64,000 bases of DNA from DASXRA01 sp963737425 (GTDB taxonomy: Bacteria > Actinomycetota > Actinomycetes > Mycobacteriales > Jatrophihabitantaceae). The translations under genes were made by a program, and so were the position numbers. The notes beneath the pieces were generated by a model that saw only the letters and a program-made list of their open reading frames with translations, had not been told where the DNA came from and searched no databases. Positions within the stretch are counted from its first letter, which is position 1. Every line of letters begins with the position of its first letter. Positions 56,434 to 64,000 of the stretch are shown here, one piece after another. The stretch spans positions 806,001 through 870,000 of the forward strand of contig CAVTSX010000009.1 in assembly GCA_963737425.1 (NCBI GenBank), read 5' to 3'.

Positions 56434-58517
56434 GACACTGATGTCTCGAACTTCAAGTCGCGACCGGCTTCCGGCGCCCAGGTCTGACCATTGCTGTACA
56501 GCGCGCCGCCGCCGGGATACGGGTCGGCGTCGTTGTAGGCGAAGCCGAAGCAGCCCTGCGTCGTGGTCGGCGCCGAGATCTCCAACGCGTACTGCTGGCC
56601 CGCTACCACCGGAATGCCCGGCGTGCCCGCCACTTCCGACGGCGACCATGGGATTGCCGTCGACGCAACGGTCGACGACCAGAGCGTCGCGGCCGGATGC
56701 CCCGCGGCGTCGACAGCCGCAACGCTGAGCGTGAGCGGGCCGTTCGGGTGGTTGTCCTGGAACGCGGTCACCGCGACGCGCGCGAGCGTGCCCGTCCGTC
56801 CCGCAGTGAACGTCTCGGCGCGCGCGATCGCCGCGTGTACATCGCAGAACGCGCGGAAACCCGCTATGCCGCTGGTCTGATCGAGGTCGGCGGGCGGATT
56901 GTCGTGGCCCTCATGCAGGCCGGCCAGCGTGAGCCGATAGCTCGACCCACACTGCAACGGCAGGATCGAGCCGTCGGAGCCGAAGCGCAACGGCTCCCAA
57001 TACCGCGTCGCCAGCGCCTCGTTCTGGTCGCCGTTGTTCCACCGGTCGCTCTGGAACAGGTACACCGGGCCGCCCGGCGCGGGCAGCACGGCAACGTCGT
57101 CGGGCTGGCCACCGCACGCGGTGTCACTGATCGGAATGCCCCGCGGGCGCGGCGCCAGCCCCTGCCATTGGCCGGTTCCGTTGCTGAAGTCGTCGGAGAA
57201 CAGCACGGTGCCATCGGGCGAAGTGACCTTGACATCGCTGAATCGTGCGCTCTCGCCGGTATCTTCACGCAGGCCGACGCGGCCCTGCGCGAAGGTCGTA
57301 TCAGTCGTGGCGTCGACGAGTTGCCCGTTCACGTATGTCGTGAACGTGCTGCCCCGAACCGATGTCTTCACCGCATACTGCTGGCCGGCCACGATCGGGA
57401 ACGGCAGCTTGACGTTCTGCACGAAGGAGATCTGCCCGCCGACGTAACGCACCTTCGTGAGCGTCCCGCCATTGTTGCCGGCATACGGGTAGTTGCCGAT
57501 GATCCAGGCGTAGGTATTCGACAGGTCCTGCGCGCGGAAGTACCAGCCGGCCTGGGCGTACTGGCCACCGTGCCCGGTCTGGTACGGGATCGTGTCGAAG
57601 CTGTAGTCGTAATCGGTCCAGTCGCTGCCGGCGTTCGTCAGCGTCTCGACGCCGTTGAGGTAGGCCTGGCCGTTGTCGGTCGGCACGTCGCTGCGCGGCA
57701 CGGTGTGCCACGGGCCCAGCGGCGACGGAGCGGTCAGGTAGGACGCTCCGGTGCCCGCGCAGTAGGCGCAGTACGGATCAGAAATGACCAGGTAGTAGAT
57801 GCCGTCACGCTTGAACATCGACGGCGCCTCAACGTGGATCATGCCCATCCGAACGCCCTGTCCGGTACCGCTGGTGTACGCGGCGTCCAGCTTCTCCACC
57901 GCGATGTCGTAGCCGGCACTGGTCACCGAATGCGCGAGGTAGGCGGTGCCGTCGTCGTCGACGAACAGGTCCATGTCGCCACCGCCGTTGAAGGCGAGGG
58001 TGGGCGTGGCGACCTCGCGAAACGGCCCGACCGGGGTGTCCGCGGTGAACACGTGGTAGTCCACCGGGATGTCGTAGGTGTTCACCCACAGCACGTACTT
58101 TCGAGTCGTGCGGTTGTACGCGACGTGCGGGCGGTAGCACGAAAGTGTCGCGCTGTTACAACGTGCCTGCCAGTCGGCCGTCGCCGGATCGAACAGGTGG
58201 CCCCGGTCGGTCCAGTGGACGAGATCGGGCGAGGAGTACACCTTGAAGCCGCACCAGGGCGTCGGCGGCCGCTCCAGGCGCACGTAGCCGCAGCCGTAGG
58301 ACGTGCCGTACAGATAGTACGTGTCGCCGAAGCGCTGGATCTCGCCGTCGTGAGCGTCAATCGCATTACCGTTCACGTCGAAGCGGAACGTCGGCGCATC
58401 AGCCGGTCCGTTGACAATCGTCGTCGACTGGTCGGCCTGCGCGATTGCCTGCGCCGGGTTGATCGACAAGCCGAGCGCCATCAGTGCGACCAGGAACAAC
58501 CGTGCCGATCGCATCAT
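56430..58517 (-). CDS. Secreted GH43 family glycosidase (exo-galactanase-like)
   Basis: A 695-aa exported enzyme with a signal peptide (SARLFLVALMALGLSINPAQA). The five-bladed propeller catalytic domain starts with IDAHDGEIQRFGDTYYLYGTSYGCGY, followed by VYSSPDLVHWTDRG, ERPHV-type CYRPHVAYN, GDMDLFVDDDGTAYL and EAPSMFKRDGIYYLVIS, the last supplying the acid Glu; the layout is closest to exo-beta-1,3-galactanase-type GH43 enzymes, though arabinofuranosidase or xylosidase activity cannot be excluded. Residues 340-460 are a concanavalin-like sandwich (FSDVKVTSPDGTVLFSDDFS), and the C-terminus has a further beta domain. Its stop overlaps the GH78 start. The 123-bp gap before it holds a palindrome and a possible promoter. 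Confidence 0.85.
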   Translation of the reverse strand: MMRSARLFLVALMALGLSINPAQAIAQADQSTTIVNGPADAPTFRFDVNGNAIDAHDGEIQRFGDTYYLYGTSYGCGYVRLERPPTPWCGFKVYSSPDLVHWTDRGHLFDPATADWQARCNSATLSCYRPHVAYNRTTRKYVLWVNTYDIPVDYHVFTADTPVGPFREVATPTLAFNGGGDMDLFVDDDGTAYLAHSVTSAGYDIAVEKLDAAYTSGTGQGVRMGMIHVEAPSMFKRDGIYYLVISDPYCAYCAGTGASYLTAPSPLGPWHTVPRSDVPTDNGQAYLNGVETLTNAGSDWTDYDYSFDTIPYQTGHGGQYAQAGWYFRAQDLSNTYAWIIGNYPYAGNNGGTLTKVRYVGGQISFVQNVKLPFPIVAGQQYAVKTSVRGSTFTTYVNGQLVDATTDTTFAQGRVGLREDTGESARFSDVKVTSPDGTVLFSDDFSNGTGQWQGLAPRPRGIPISDTACGGQPDDVAVLPAPGGPVYLFQSDRWNNGDQNEALATRYWEPLRFGSDGSILPLQCGSSYRLTLAGLHEGHDNPPADLDQTSGIAGFRAFCDVHAAIARAETFTAGRTGTLARVAVTAFQDNHPNGPLTLSVAAVDAAGHPAATLWSSTVASTAIPWSPSEVAGTPGIPVVAGQQYALEISAPTTTQGCFGFAYNDADPYPGGGALYSNGQTWAPEAGRDLKFETSVS

Positions 58518-58571
58518 CGCGCCGCATCCTCCAGCCCAGAACCGGCTGCCCGGTGTGAAAGGTGTAGACCA

Positions 58572-58601
58572 TTGCTACGGGCTGCGCACGGACCCGGTCA
58601 A
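58572..58601 (-). promoter_or_regulatory. Possible promoter of the GH43-GH78 pair
   Basis: On the reverse strand, TTGACC (58601-58596) and TAGCAA (58577-58572) are separated by 18 bp, about 55 bp before the GH43 start. The -10 fit is modest. A 16-bp palindrome lies just upstream at 58618-58633. Confidence 0.35.
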
Positions 58602-58617
58602 GGTAGAAGGCGCCGGG

Positions 58618-58633
58618 TGACCGGATCCGGTCA
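58618..58633. repeat. Perfect 16-bp palindrome between GH27 and GH43 genes
   Basis: TGACCGGATCCGGTCA reads the same on both strands. It is 7 bp past the GH27 stop and upstream of the possible GH43 promoter, so it may be an operator or a small terminator stem. Confidence 0.6.
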
Positions 58634-58640
58634 TCGGCGG

Positions 58641-60785
58641 TCAGCTGCCTTGCACGGTGAGCGCGAAGATGTGGATCGACCCGCTCGACGGAAGCGTCAC
58701 CGTGGCGACGGTCTTCGCCGCGTCGATCGGGATGGAGTTGTAGAAGACGCGATATGCGTACGCAGTGTCGGTGAATCCACCCTGGGTATTGCGCCCCTGC
58801 ACCGAGATGGCCAGTACCGAGCCGAACTCCGTGGCGCTGGAGAAGCTCCAGTTGGGGAAGCCGACCGATTCGGTGGTTGATGTGCCGTCGGTGTAGGTGA
58901 CCTTGACTGCGCCGAGCACGTCGCCCGCCTCGGATCCGAGGAACGCAAGCTTGCTGCCGCTGCCACTCAACTTGATGACGGCCCCGCCGCCCTGGACGTT
59001 GTCGGGCACGCCCGCGGGCACGTCCGGCCAGGTGAACGTGGCGCCGCCCGCGCTGATCGAATCGCCCGGATGCACATTCGCCTGACTCGCCAGCGCATCC
59101 GCCGAGTAGCTGTTGCCACCGCCGTCGAAGTTTCCCGGACCCGGGTTGCTGTTCGCGGTGATGGCGATGTTGTTGAACGCCGCGGCGAGATTCTCGAACG
59201 GCGCCGTCGTGATGAACGTCAGCTCACCCGTCGTCGTCACGCTCGCTCCGTGGTAGACGTAGCTGAGCGCGGCATCGACCGGGTCGGCGTGGTTGCCCGG
59301 AGGCGGCGCGGTCGACGTGACCTGGAACGTGACCGCCGCCGAGCCGCCGGGCCTGATCCGCGCGATCGGCTGCGCGATCGGCGTTACGGTCCAGCCGGAC
59401 GGGACGGTGAGCGCGACGTGCGCACTGGTGATGTCCGCGGTGCCGTAGTTTCCGACGGCGACCTTGACGGCGGTCGGCTGGCCCGCCACGAACGTGCCGG
59501 CTGACAGGTAGAGCACCGACGCCGGCGCAAGACCCTTCGGCGCATGCGGATGCACCCGGAACATGACGGTGGCGTGCGGGCGAACGTTCGCGGCGATCGT
59601 GCCGGTGGTGACGGTGCGTTGGCCGCTTGCGAGGTCGGTGAGCTGGTACGGCCCGCCGGTGGGCAGGCCGGCCAGTGCGGCTGTTGTCGCGATGGTCTGC
59701 GCGCTCGCGCCCTTGTTGAACAGGACAACGGACACGTCCCCGTCGGAAAGCGGTTTCGCGAGCACGTCGTAGTTCGAGCCGGACTGGACGATGCTGCCCT
59801 GGACGCCGAGCGCATCCTGGTCCACGCCGATGATCGCCTGGTTGCCGAGGATCGACAGGGCGGCCGGCGTCAGCCTGGTGAGATCGGTGCTGCTGATGAG
59901 CGGCGCGGCCATCTCGGCCCACAGCGACATCTGCGACTGCATCTCGTCGGCCGACAGCCCGGAGTCGCCCGTGAGCAGGAAGTCCGGGTCGTTCCAGTGT
60001 CCTGGGCCGGCGTAGCGGCCGAGACCGACGTTGTAGCTGTAGTTGTAGGCGATTGCCGACCATTTCTGGGCAGCACTCTGCTGGCCCAGCGCGGTGTCGG
60101 CCCCTTCGCGCCACAGGTTCGACAGGGTGCTGGTCCAGCCGATCACGCTCTGCCAGTTCGGGCCGTACTGGAAGTACGCCGGCGCGGACGCGGAGAACAC
60201 GATCGGCCGGCCGGTGGCCACCAGCGCCTGGCTCATCTGCTGGTACGCCTGCTGGTAGGTCTGTTCGGTCGTCTGCCCGCTCACGCTCGGCACGTTGCAG
60301 CCGTCGAGCTTGAGGTAGTCGACACCCCATTGCGCAAAGGCGTTCGCGTCCTGGCTGAAGTGGCCCCAGCTTCCCGGATAGCCACCGCACGTCGTCGTTC
60401 CGGCGTCCTCGTAGATGCCGAACTTCAGACCCATCGCGTGCAACTGCGCGCCGACATAGGCCATGCCGTCGGGGAACTTGGCCGGATCGGCCGCGAGGTT
60501 GCCGGAGGAGTCGCGGCTCGGCGCGATCCAGCAGTCGTCGGTGGTTACGGTGTCGTAGCCCTTGGTGGCCAGGCCGGTGCTCACCAATGCCCGCGCCTGG
60601 CCGAGGATGAGGTCCTCGTCGATGTTGCACTGGTAGTACGACCAGTCGTTCCAGCCCATCGGTGGGGTGAGCGCGAGGCCGTTGTACGAGGCGGGAGCCG
60701 CCTGGGCGGTAAGTGCGTGCGAGGCTGAGGCCGCCCCGAACGCCAGCGTCGAGGCAAGGACGAGGGCGAACTTCTTCACGGACAA
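58641..60785 (-). CDS. Secreted alpha-galactosidase (GH27) with NEW3-like and C-terminal accessory modules
   Basis: A 714-aa exported enzyme removing alpha-linked galactose. The signal peptide covers about 1-30. The catalytic domain starts PPMGWNDWSYYQCNIDEDLI; the nucleophile is Asp161 (YLKLDGCN) and the acid/base Asp230 (LWREGAD); the HWNDPDFLLTG motif is present. A C-terminal beta domain is followed by a NEW3-like domain (about 430-500) and a roughly 150-residue accessory module (NFDGGGNSYSADALA ... LPSSGSIHIFALTV) shared with the GH95-like gene at 62779. The start may be TTG 60785 (AGGAG 5 nt upstream) or GTG 60779 (11 nt). It lies 31 bp downstream of the GH35 gene. Confidence 0.92.
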   Translation of the reverse strand: MSVKKFALVLASTLAFGAASASHALTAQAAPASYNGLALTPPMGWNDWSYYQCNIDEDLILGQARALVSTGLATKGYDTVTTDDCWIAPSRDSSGNLAADPAKFPDGMAYVGAQLHAMGLKFGIYEDAGTTTCGGYPGSWGHFSQDANAFAQWGVDYLKLDGCNVPSVSGQTTEQTYQQAYQQMSQALVATGRPIVFSASAPAYFQYGPNWQSVIGWTSTLSNLWREGADTALGQQSAAQKWSAIAYNYSYNVGLGRYAGPGHWNDPDFLLTGDSGLSADEMQSQMSLWAEMAAPLISSTDLTRLTPAALSILGNQAIIGVDQDALGVQGSIVQSGSNYDVLAKPLSDGDVSVVLFNKGASAQTIATTAALAGLPTGGPYQLTDLASGQRTVTTGTIAANVRPHATVMFRVHPHAPKGLAPASVLYLSAGTFVAGQPTAVKVAVGNYGTADITSAHVALTVPSGWTVTPIAQPIARIRPGGSAAVTFQVTSTAPPPGNHADPVDAALSYVYHGASVTTTGELTFITTAPFENLAAAFNNIAITANSNPGPGNFDGGGNSYSADALASQANVHPGDSISAGGATFTWPDVPAGVPDNVQGGGAVIKLSGSGSKLAFLGSEAGDVLGAVKVTYTDGTSTTESVGFPNWSFSSATEFGSVLAISVQGRNTQGGFTDTAYAYRVFYNSIPIDAAKTVATVTLPSSGSIHIFALTVQGS

Positions 60786-60816
60786 GGCAACTCCTGGGGG
60801 CGAGAGGTGGCGGCGG

Positions 60817-62748
60817 CTACTGCAACGCTGCCTCGAACGTGATGGGCGCGGCCTGCACCTGATGCAGGTCGAAGATCAGGATCTGATTGCGCATTCGCTG
60901 CAGCCAGGACGCCGGGCAGTAGAGACGCTGCTGCGGGCCGATCGCCCAATAACGGCCGAGGTTGTGCCCGTTCACCCACACGAACCCCTTGGTCCACTGC
61001 GACACATCGACGTAGGTGTCGCCGAGCGCATCGAGGTCAACCGTTGCCCGGAAGAACAGGCCGGGACGCTGCGCGTCACTGGCACCCGGCCGCAGGTTGG
61101 CGATGAAATCGTCGTCCATCGGCAGCGAGTACACCCGCCAGCCGGTGAGGTTGCCGGTGAGCGCACCGGCGTCTTCGAGCGCGACCGTCTGCAGGATGCC
61201 CTTGCGGTCGACGAGCGCGTGCCCGAAGTTGGTGCGGCCCATGCCTTCGACCAGGATGTCGAGGACGGGCTTCGTGCCGATTTCGCCGGACGTCTGCAGG
61301 GTCAGCGGCGCGTTTCCGTTGGTGACGTTGAGTTCGTCGGCCTCGGCGGTCGGGATGGCCGGACGGGAGAAGCCGCCCATGTACACGCCGTTGAGGAACA
61401 CGGTCGCGTAGTCGTGCACCCACTGGATGTCCAGCGTGCCGCCGCCGTAACCGTCCAATGCCTTGCGGTAAAGGATGAAACCCGAGTTCTGGCCGTACAT
61501 CTCCATCGGCTGCGGGTCGACGGTGCGGCTGGCGGGTAGCGGCGCGGGCAGGTTGTCCCAGATGGACGCATACGGCTCGGGCAGCATGGCGGCGCGGGTG
61601 ATCGTCGGGACGGGTGCCGGCACCTCGGGCAGCGGCTCGCCGAGGCCCTGCGCGATGAGGTCGCGGTACTCCACGTAGCGGCGGGTGGCAACGCCCTGCT
61701 CGGTGATCGGCGCGGAGTAGTCGTAGCTGGTGATGTCGGGCTGGTAGTTGCCGGACAGGTCGTTGGCATTGGCCCCGGCGAAGAAGCCGAAGCTCGTGCC
61801 GCCGTGCAGCATGTAGAGGTTGAACGACAGCCCGGCGTTCATACACCCCTGGATGACCGACGAGACGTCGCTGTCCTGACCCTGGAACGTGCTGTCGCCC
61901 CAGTGGGTGAGCCAGCCCGGATAGACCTCGCCGGCCATGGCGGGAACGGTCGGGAATGCCTGGCGCGCCGCCTCGATCGATCCGGCGTCACCACCGCTGA
62001 GAGCGATCGCCCCGCCGGGCACGTTCGTGTGGTTGTTCTCCACCTGACCGAGGCCGTCCTCGGTATAGAACGGCCCGTCGATGCCGCCGTCGATCCACAG
62101 TTGGCGCACTTCCGCGACGTAGGCCGACTCGTTGCCGTACGAGCCGTACTCGTTCTCGATCTGGATCATCAGGATGGGCCCGCCGTTGCGCACCAGCAAC
62201 GGCTCGACGCGCGGGATCAGCTCGTTGATGTATCGCGCCACGGCGGGCATGTAGTGCGGGTCGTCGACCGAACTGACTCGCAGCTTGATGTCCGGGTTGC
62301 GCAGCAGGTACGGCGGGATGCCGCCGAGATCCCACTCGCCGCAGACGTAGGGCCCCGGCCGCAGCAGCACCCACATGTCCTCGGCCTGGCACAGCTTGAC
62401 GAAGGCCTCGATGTTGCGTCGCTCGCTGCGGAAGTCGAAGTTGCCCGGCCGTTCTTCGAGGTAGTTCCACATGACGTAGAGCGAGACGGTGTTCATGCCC
62501 ATGGCCTTGGCCATCTGGATCCGGTGACGCCAGTATTCGACCGGGATGCGCGCCGGGTGCATCTCGCCGGAGCGGATCTGGAACGGTTCGCCGTCGAGCA
62601 GGAAGTTGCTGCCGTCGGCGGCGAACCCGAACGTGTGCCCGCCGGGCTTGCCGGAGGGCGCCGCGAACACCGGGCTCGCGGTGGCTGCCATCGCGGCCAC
62701 CGGGATCAGGGCGCTGACGATCAGGAACCGGCGCCGATCCATCTCCAT
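60817..62748 (-). CDS. Tat-exported beta-galactosidase, GH35
   Basis: A 643-aa beta-galactosidase. The N-terminus has a twin-arginine signal (DRRRFLIVSALIPVAAMAATA), so it should be exported folded. The GH35 (beta/alpha)8 domain has FQIRSGEMHPARIPVEYWRHRI, acid/base Glu200 (IQIENEYGSYG) and nucleophile Glu274 (AGEVYPGWLTHWG). The C-terminal jelly-roll galactose-binding domains end with GFVWVNGHNLGRYWAIGPQ, the GH35 hallmark. It would remove beta-galactose from galactan or arabinogalactan side chains together with the neighbouring enzymes. It begins 30 bp after the GH95-like gene and is followed by GH27 after 31 bp. Confidence 0.95.
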   Translation of the reverse strand: MEMDRRRFLIVSALIPVAAMAATASPVFAAPSGKPGGHTFGFAADGSNFLLDGEPFQIRSGEMHPARIPVEYWRHRIQMAKAMGMNTVSLYVMWNYLEERPGNFDFRSERRNIEAFVKLCQAEDMWVLLRPGPYVCGEWDLGGIPPYLLRNPDIKLRVSSVDDPHYMPAVARYINELIPRVEPLLVRNGGPILMIQIENEYGSYGNESAYVAEVRQLWIDGGIDGPFYTEDGLGQVENNHTNVPGGAIALSGGDAGSIEAARQAFPTVPAMAGEVYPGWLTHWGDSTFQGQDSDVSSVIQGCMNAGLSFNLYMLHGGTSFGFFAGANANDLSGNYQPDITSYDYSAPITEQGVATRRYVEYRDLIAQGLGEPLPEVPAPVPTITRAAMLPEPYASIWDNLPAPLPASRTVDPQPMEMYGQNSGFILYRKALDGYGGGTLDIQWVHDYATVFLNGVYMGGFSRPAIPTAEADELNVTNGNAPLTLQTSGEIGTKPVLDILVEGMGRTNFGHALVDRKGILQTVALEDAGALTGNLTGWRVYSLPMDDDFIANLRPGASDAQRPGLFFRATVDLDALGDTYVDVSQWTKGFVWVNGHNLGRYWAIGPQQRLYCPASWLQRMRNQILIFDLHQVQAAPITFEAALQ

Positions 62749-62778
62749 GCGGTTTCTCCTTTGCTGATCGGAACTTGC

Positions 62779-64000
62779 TCAGCCGACGGCCACGGCGAAC
62801 ACGTGCAGGATCGGCACTCGCGCCGGCGTCGTTCCGCTGATGTCGGGCAGGGTGACCTGCGCGATCGCCTTGCCGGCCGTCAACCTGACGCCGGCGAAGT
62901 ACACGACGCCCGGGTGGTCGTAGTGGGTATCGCCCGGGCGGTTCTGGTAGGGCGACACGAACACCGGGTCGCTGCCGGCCGGCGGGCTGCCGTTCCAGTC
63001 CGGGGCGCCGATCGTGTACTGCTGCGCCGTGCCGTCGGTGTAGCGGATCACGCCGGCCCCGCTGATGGGCCCGTACGTCCCGGTGAGCAGGAAACCCAGC
63101 GTGGTTCCCGTCCCGGTGAACGTGATCGTCTGGCCCGAGCAGGTCGCGTTGTCGGGCTGGCCGCCGCCCGCGTCGGGCCAGGTGAAACTCACCCCGCCGT
63201 GCTGGACGGTTGCATTCGGCGCCGCGCCCACGCTCGCGAGCGCCTGCGCCGACAGCGATGCCCCGCCACCGTCGATGTTTCCAGCATCGGTGTGCGCGTC
63301 GTCGGTGACGGCGACGTTGTCGTAGCCGGCGGCCAGCGACGGCAATGGCGGTGCGGGCGGCAACAGCCCGATGGTGCGCGAGCCCAACGCCTTCGCCCGG
63401 GTCGCCGCGGTGCCCGAGACCGGCGCGAACTTCAGCGACGAGATCGGCTCGTCGACGCGTTGCACGAGGTAGTCGACCCCGCTGCGGACCGGCACGGTGA
63501 ACTGGTCGGCGCTCGTCGGCGCGAGCCCATCACCCTTGCGGATATGGCCGTTCTGCACGGCGATGACCTCGACCTGCTGACCCGGCCACGGATTGCGCAC
63601 CCGCATCGCGGCGTCGGAGGCGGCCTCGATCACCACCGTTACCGGCGTTCCGGACCGGACCTGGACGTCGACCTTGCCGCCGGGGACGAACACCGTGCCA
63701 TCTGCGTCCCAGTCGGCGGGGAGCGCGGGCGCGATGCGCAGCAACCCGTCGTAGTCCTGGACGAGCGCCTCCTGCAGTGCGTCGGCGACCGCGGCGGCCT
63801 GCTCGATGTACGGCTCCTGCCTGGCACTGCCGAACAGATTTCCCAGTCCGGACGGGAAGACCTGGTATTTCTCGGTCAGGCCGACGAGCGCCGAGCGCAC
63901 GTCGCCGGGCAATCCGAGGCGGGCGGCCTGCACGGCGTCGAACGACCAGTCGTTGACAAGCTTGTTCGGCCGCTGCGCGTACGTGCGCCGGGCGAGGTCG
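62779..64000 (-). CDS. GH95-like glycoside hydrolase (C-terminal part; gene continues beyond the window)
   Basis: The reverse-strand frame is open to the window end without a start, so only the last 407 codons or so are seen. The visible catalytic part (NKLVNDWSFDAVQAARLGL, LTEKYQVFPSGLGNLFGS, QEPYIEQAAAVADALQEALVQDYDGLLRIAPALPADW, in parts) has the end of an (alpha/alpha)6 barrel followed by a beta domain, most like GH95 alpha-L-fucosidases/galactosidases; a GH65-like identity is possible. The C-terminal 150 residues (GNIDGGGASLSAQALASVG ... ILHVFAVAVG) repeat the accessory module of the GH27 enzyme. It is the first visible gene of the five-glycosidase run, 30 bp from GH35. Confidence 0.6.
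   Translation of the reverse strand, partial: DLARRTYAQRPNKLVNDWSFDAVQAARLGLPGDVRSALVGLTEKYQVFPSGLGNLFGSARQEPYIEQAAAVADALQEALVQDYDGLLRIAPALPADWDADGTVFVPGGKVDVQVRSGTPVTVVIEAASDAAMRVRNPWPGQQVEVIAVQNGHIRKGDGLAPTSADQFTVPVRSGVDYLVQRVDEPISSLKFAPVSGTAATRAKALGSRTIGLLPPAPPLPSLAAGYDNVAVTDDAHTDAGNIDGGGASLSAQALASVGAAPNATVQHGGVSFTWPDAGGGQPDNATCSGQTITFTGTGTTLGFLLTGTYGPISGAGVIRYTDGTAQQYTIGAPDWNGSPPAGSDPVFVSPYQNRPGDTHYDHPGVVYFAGVRLTAGKAIAQVTLPDISGTTPARVPILHVFAVAVG

Overview
The window is a stretch of a high-GC actinobacterial chromosome (Actinomycetota). The evidence is strong G/C preference at codon third positions, frequent GTG starts, 4-base stop/start overlaps, and typical actinobacterial families: a GlpR/SepX-like membrane protein next to MoeA, an MT0933-like protein, WXG100-type proteins, DUF2332, DUF222/13E12 and an MmpL-type transporter. 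The block mscL - SAF protein - FmdB/Ruc - 5-formyl-THF cyclo-ligase - galU - moeA - rimJ-like - glpR (about 14.2-20.5 kb) resembles, as I recall it, the Rv0985c-Rv0996 neighbourhood of Mycobacterium tuberculosis. The secreted glycosidases and proteases suggest a soil or plant-associated saprophyte. I cannot name the species.

Layout. 0-5.3 kb: an acyl-CoA catabolic operon (biotin-dependent carboxylase alpha subunit cut by the window edge, acyl-CoA dehydrogenase, enoyl-CoA hydratase-like protein, TetR regulator) and a MetE-C-like methyltransferase. 5.3-14 kb: a secreted esterase, an atypical SDR divergent from a SigG-like ECF sigma factor, a LysE exporter, an MMPL transporter, and a membrane protein/TetR/membrane protein group behind a likely TetR operator. 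13.8-14.15 kb: the frameshifted tail of a tyrosine integrase beside tRNA-Ala(CGC), the scar of a lost integrated element. 14.2-23 kb: conserved housekeeping genes and a split molybdopterin locus (moaC-mog-moaE, with a facing moaD that lacks a normal start codon). A CIRCE-like HrcA site precedes the FmdB/Ruc gene.

23-44 kb is accessory: a lipoprotein, three secreted S53 (sedolisin) peptidases with different C-terminal modules, one of them with a frameshift in a ricin-type lectin domain, a large secreted protein of unknown function, stress proteins, a DUF222 pseudogene, proline iminopeptidase, and a compact type VII-style polymorphic toxin cassette (YbaB-like, WXG100-like, papain-fold toxin, Imm35-like immunity protein). 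A large LAL/LuxR regulator closes this part.

44-64 kb is carbohydrate-centred. A sulfatase, a GH20 hexosaminidase and a complete ABC importer (binding protein, two permeases, ATPase) around one divergent, operator-bearing promoter suggest use of (sulfated) N-acetylhexosamine glycans. A reverse-strand run of five glycosidases (GH95-like, GH35, GH27, GH43, GH78) looks made to strip plant arabinogalactan, rhamnogalacturonan or gum side chains.

The intergenic spaces are rich in palindromic elements. Two families occur twice each with matching stems and lengths (47 bp and 56 bp), and one 47-bp copy supplies the final codons and stop of the carboxylase gene.
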